This document shows positions 61,577 to 64,000 of a stretch of DNA of 64,000 nt, piece after piece. Source of the stretch: Epiperipatus broadwayi (taxonomy: Eukaryota; Onychophora; Udeonychophora; Euonychophora; Peripatidae); contig JAQFVV010000324.1 in the NCBI GenBank assembly GCA_028023455.1, positions 310,001 to 374,000 of the forward strand, written 5' to 3'. The position numbers and the translations under genes are program-made. The number at the start of each line of letters is the position of its first letter. Position 1 is the first letter of the stretch. The notes under the pieces were generated by a model. The model saw nothing but the letters and a program-made list of their open reading frames with translations, was not told the origin of the DNA and did no database searches.

Positions 61577-64000
61577 ATATATATATGTGCACACATAACT
61601 GTTACTGTTTGTAATGTAACCTGACCGGTTACAATATATATATATATATAAGTATACAATCAAAATCATTGCATAACATTGACATACCACAGATATATGT
61701 TATATAAAAATCGCATCACATAGCTGGTTATGTAGCAACATAAACATCATAATGAATAAACCAATAATATTTAAATTAACAAAGTTGACAATTAATTACA
61801 TGTCAGCTATTGAAGATTTAAGACCTAATAGTTTGTCATTTAATAGTTATATAAAAAGAAGCAAATCAGTGGAAATATTAATACTTTTATATCACATGCT
61901 AGTAAAATTTATCCATGCCTCTAGTGAAATTGAATGTGTTTTGCAGAACCATAATTATATGTTTAAGTATAATAGTTTCTTGGTCTGTGTATCAAGTTGC
62001 AATTTTTATAAATCAAAATGTGACAGCAATTGTATATTTTAGAAATAGTTGTTGTATGAAGACACCAACAGATATTTTAAAAAACCTAGCCCAATGGTCC
62101 ATGGCAATTTGGATAGATGTTTATTCACTATCAGGCAATGATCTCAATTACAAAAAATATTTTAGCTAGTGTTTGCCAAGTATCAGGCAATAAATCAAAA
62201 CATGGCAAGAATAGGCTTAAATTTTTTTCTTAAGATAAGTGAGAAAAGTATTTTTTACAACAGAATTAACATCATATATTCAGATATTTGTATTTTATTG
62301 CTAATAATTTAATTTTGCTGTTATTCATAAGTATCACTGTTTTGGAAATAACTAATCACTATCAATAGATAATACAGCTTGGTGAAAAAGCAATGGCAAA
62401 ATTTTATGATATTCAGATGGTATACGAGCTTCTTTTTACAGTGGCATTAAAAGATCCAAAGTTTCCTTAGTTATTTATTTAATTCAAAACCATACCTAAT
62501 TTTAATAATAGTTTTCAATTATTGCCTTCATAACAAATTATTTTTGTTTTAAATTTCTTTTATATATTTATAGATGTTGTTCTCTATCTAAAAACATGAT
62601 GGTAAGAATAATACTATTAAGTGATAAAACATGAGCATAGATGTTCATGGTTTGCCATTGTTTGTCAATTCTTGTATTATATTTATAACTACATTATAAA
62701 TTAATAAATCTTATTTCCTCATGAGAGCACATCTGCCTTCTATATCCACAAATTGGTTTCAAATCTATTGAAACTTGAAATTGTTTTAATAAGTTTGAAA
62801 TATTTCAGGTAGCTAACATAGCAAGCCAAGCTAAACATAAAAGATTAGTCATTAACTGAATAAATGGTTATTCCTAAATAGAGAGTAAAACAAAGACAGC
62901 AAAAATTCAAATCCTCACCACTCAGCAGACTAGTACTGCCTTCTCTCTCATTGTTCTTTTATGAAGGCCTATTGAAAAAAATCTTTACTCTGCCATGAGT
63001 TATGTAAAGGTTGTTTTCTTTTTTAGTAATAATAAATATATTTAAATTTTACTTTCAAAATTTATTATACTTAAATTTTACTTTTAACACATTATACTAG
63101 AATTCTACTCACGCTCTCCTCAACAGTACTTCAGATTTGCTCATATAAAAGAATTTGAGTCATAGGAATAAGAGGATCCTTTTTATTCCTGCATAAATAC
63201 CATATCTTGGATTGAAGAGGAAAGTATTCATTTATTTAACACTCTCAAAAGGCACTTGCTCAATTAGCTTGAAAGGCTGATATTTGAATGTAATATAATT
63301 GTAAACACGGCGCTAGATAAAATAATTGCTTATATCAAATAATGTAAAATATAGTCAATAAGTTGAACACTTAATTTAAAAGTATTGTGATATTTAATGC
63401 AATACCTCTAGTGTTAGCACTATGGCAGAATGAATGAAAGTAAAATTATTTTCATTTGTTTTCAAGTATTTATAAGGTTATCTTAAACAGACTGTAACAT
63501 TAGTGAGTATGAAATTTAAACCAGTAGAGATGTACACATAACCTCTTTCAAATTGGCTTATAATCTAATCTTAATAGGCAGAGTTAATTTCATTTTCATT
63601 TATTACATTATAGTTCTGAGACTGGAGAACGTGGCATTTAATATCAGAGTAAATTTAACTTAGAAATTTATCTTTTCAACTATATTAGATATTAACTGGT
63701 GATATATATATATATATATATATATAATTAGTTTCCAACCAGTAACCACCTAAACATTCACAGTAAATATAGCAACCAATATCTCTAACTGCTGTCAAGG
63801 CAACCTTTACACATTTTAATAGCAAGAATGGAAATCCATTCTTACTAATGATCCATTGAATATATATGGACACTTAAAGATTGCAACTTGACTACAGAGT
63901 ATGAAATATTGTTACAATGAAGTTTAAATAAACCTCTTTAAACATGAAATAAACATGTCACTATAATGCAGACTAATAAATAGTCATCTAAAACATTATT
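61577..64000. other. AT-rich DNA, no gene recognised
   Basis: The overlapping frames at 61752-62042 and 61915-62169 show no family motif. TA tracts near 61630 and 63702-63726. No repeat or RNA gene seen. Confidence 0.45.

Noticed and set aside
61752-62169. Two overlapping plus-strand frames of about 90 codons as a possible small gene.
   Set aside because: No recognised motif, no splice or promoter evidence, and they overlap in different frames in A/T-rich DNA.

Overview
This window looks like non-coding DNA from an animal nuclear genome. It is very AT-rich (roughly a quarter to 30 % G+C by eye). It holds no intact host gene, no rRNA, no operon-like gene packing and no CRISPR array. Every protein-coding trace I can recognise belongs to a mobile element of a type common in invertebrates: RTE and another APE-type LINE, Penelope-like, hAT, mariner and an LTR-type gag. 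Microsatellites ((TA)n, (TAGA)n, (GATA)-like) are abundant. I cannot name the species.

Layout. 1-2.4 kb: featureless AT-rich DNA. 2.4-6.2 kb: a hammerhead-bearing repeat, then a full-length but broken RTE LINE on the minus strand with a perfect 11-bp target duplication. 7.86-8.7 kb: a decayed tandem repeat of about 420 bp carrying hammerhead remnants. 9.9-10.1 and 27.5-27.6 kb: two short tRNA-derived retroposons, each with poly(A) and target duplications. 13.9-14.4 kb: an inverted-repeat element. 15.5-18.0 kb: a complete, dead hAT transposon with 8-bp target duplications, terminal inverted repeats and a decayed BED-finger transposase. 18.6-20.6 kb: gag-like remnants. 29.5-29.9 kb: a mariner transposase remnant with D34D spacing. 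30.4 kb: a fold-back element. 32.7-33.3 kb: a Penelope-like GIY-YIG endonuclease fragment. 33.65-34.0 kb: a long (TAGA)n/(TAGG)n array. 34.0-38.7 kb: a two-ORF LINE on the minus strand, broken. 39.2-42.6 kb: a second RTE copy on the plus strand. 42.6-50.2 kb: no recognisable features apart from microsatellites and one promoter-like motif pair. 50.2-50.6 kb: two hairpin elements. 52.2-53.3 kb: a 404-bp tandem unit plus an inverted copy. 54.1-54.7 kb: a small element with direct terminal repeats. 56.6-57.1 kb: a second hammerhead-bearing repeat followed by (TA)n(GA)n. 61.3-61.6 kb: a short fold-back copy of the 404-bp unit.

The most interesting content is a set of candidate type I hammerhead self-cleaving ribozymes. 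They occur in three unrelated repeat families: a 404-bp tandem family (four copies of the motif), a family at 2.4 and 56.8 kb, and an older family of about 420-bp units at 8.0 and 8.45 kb. In the better-preserved copies of every family helix III is a loopless palindrome. Known hammerheads of this kind work best as dimers in tandem transcripts, as described for Penelope-like elements and for small non-autonomous retrozymes. The 404-bp tandem organisation fits a retrozyme whose transcripts would be cut into 404-nt monomers. The Penelope-like fragment in the same window is a plausible relative of the enzyme that would mobilise such elements, but that link is inference.
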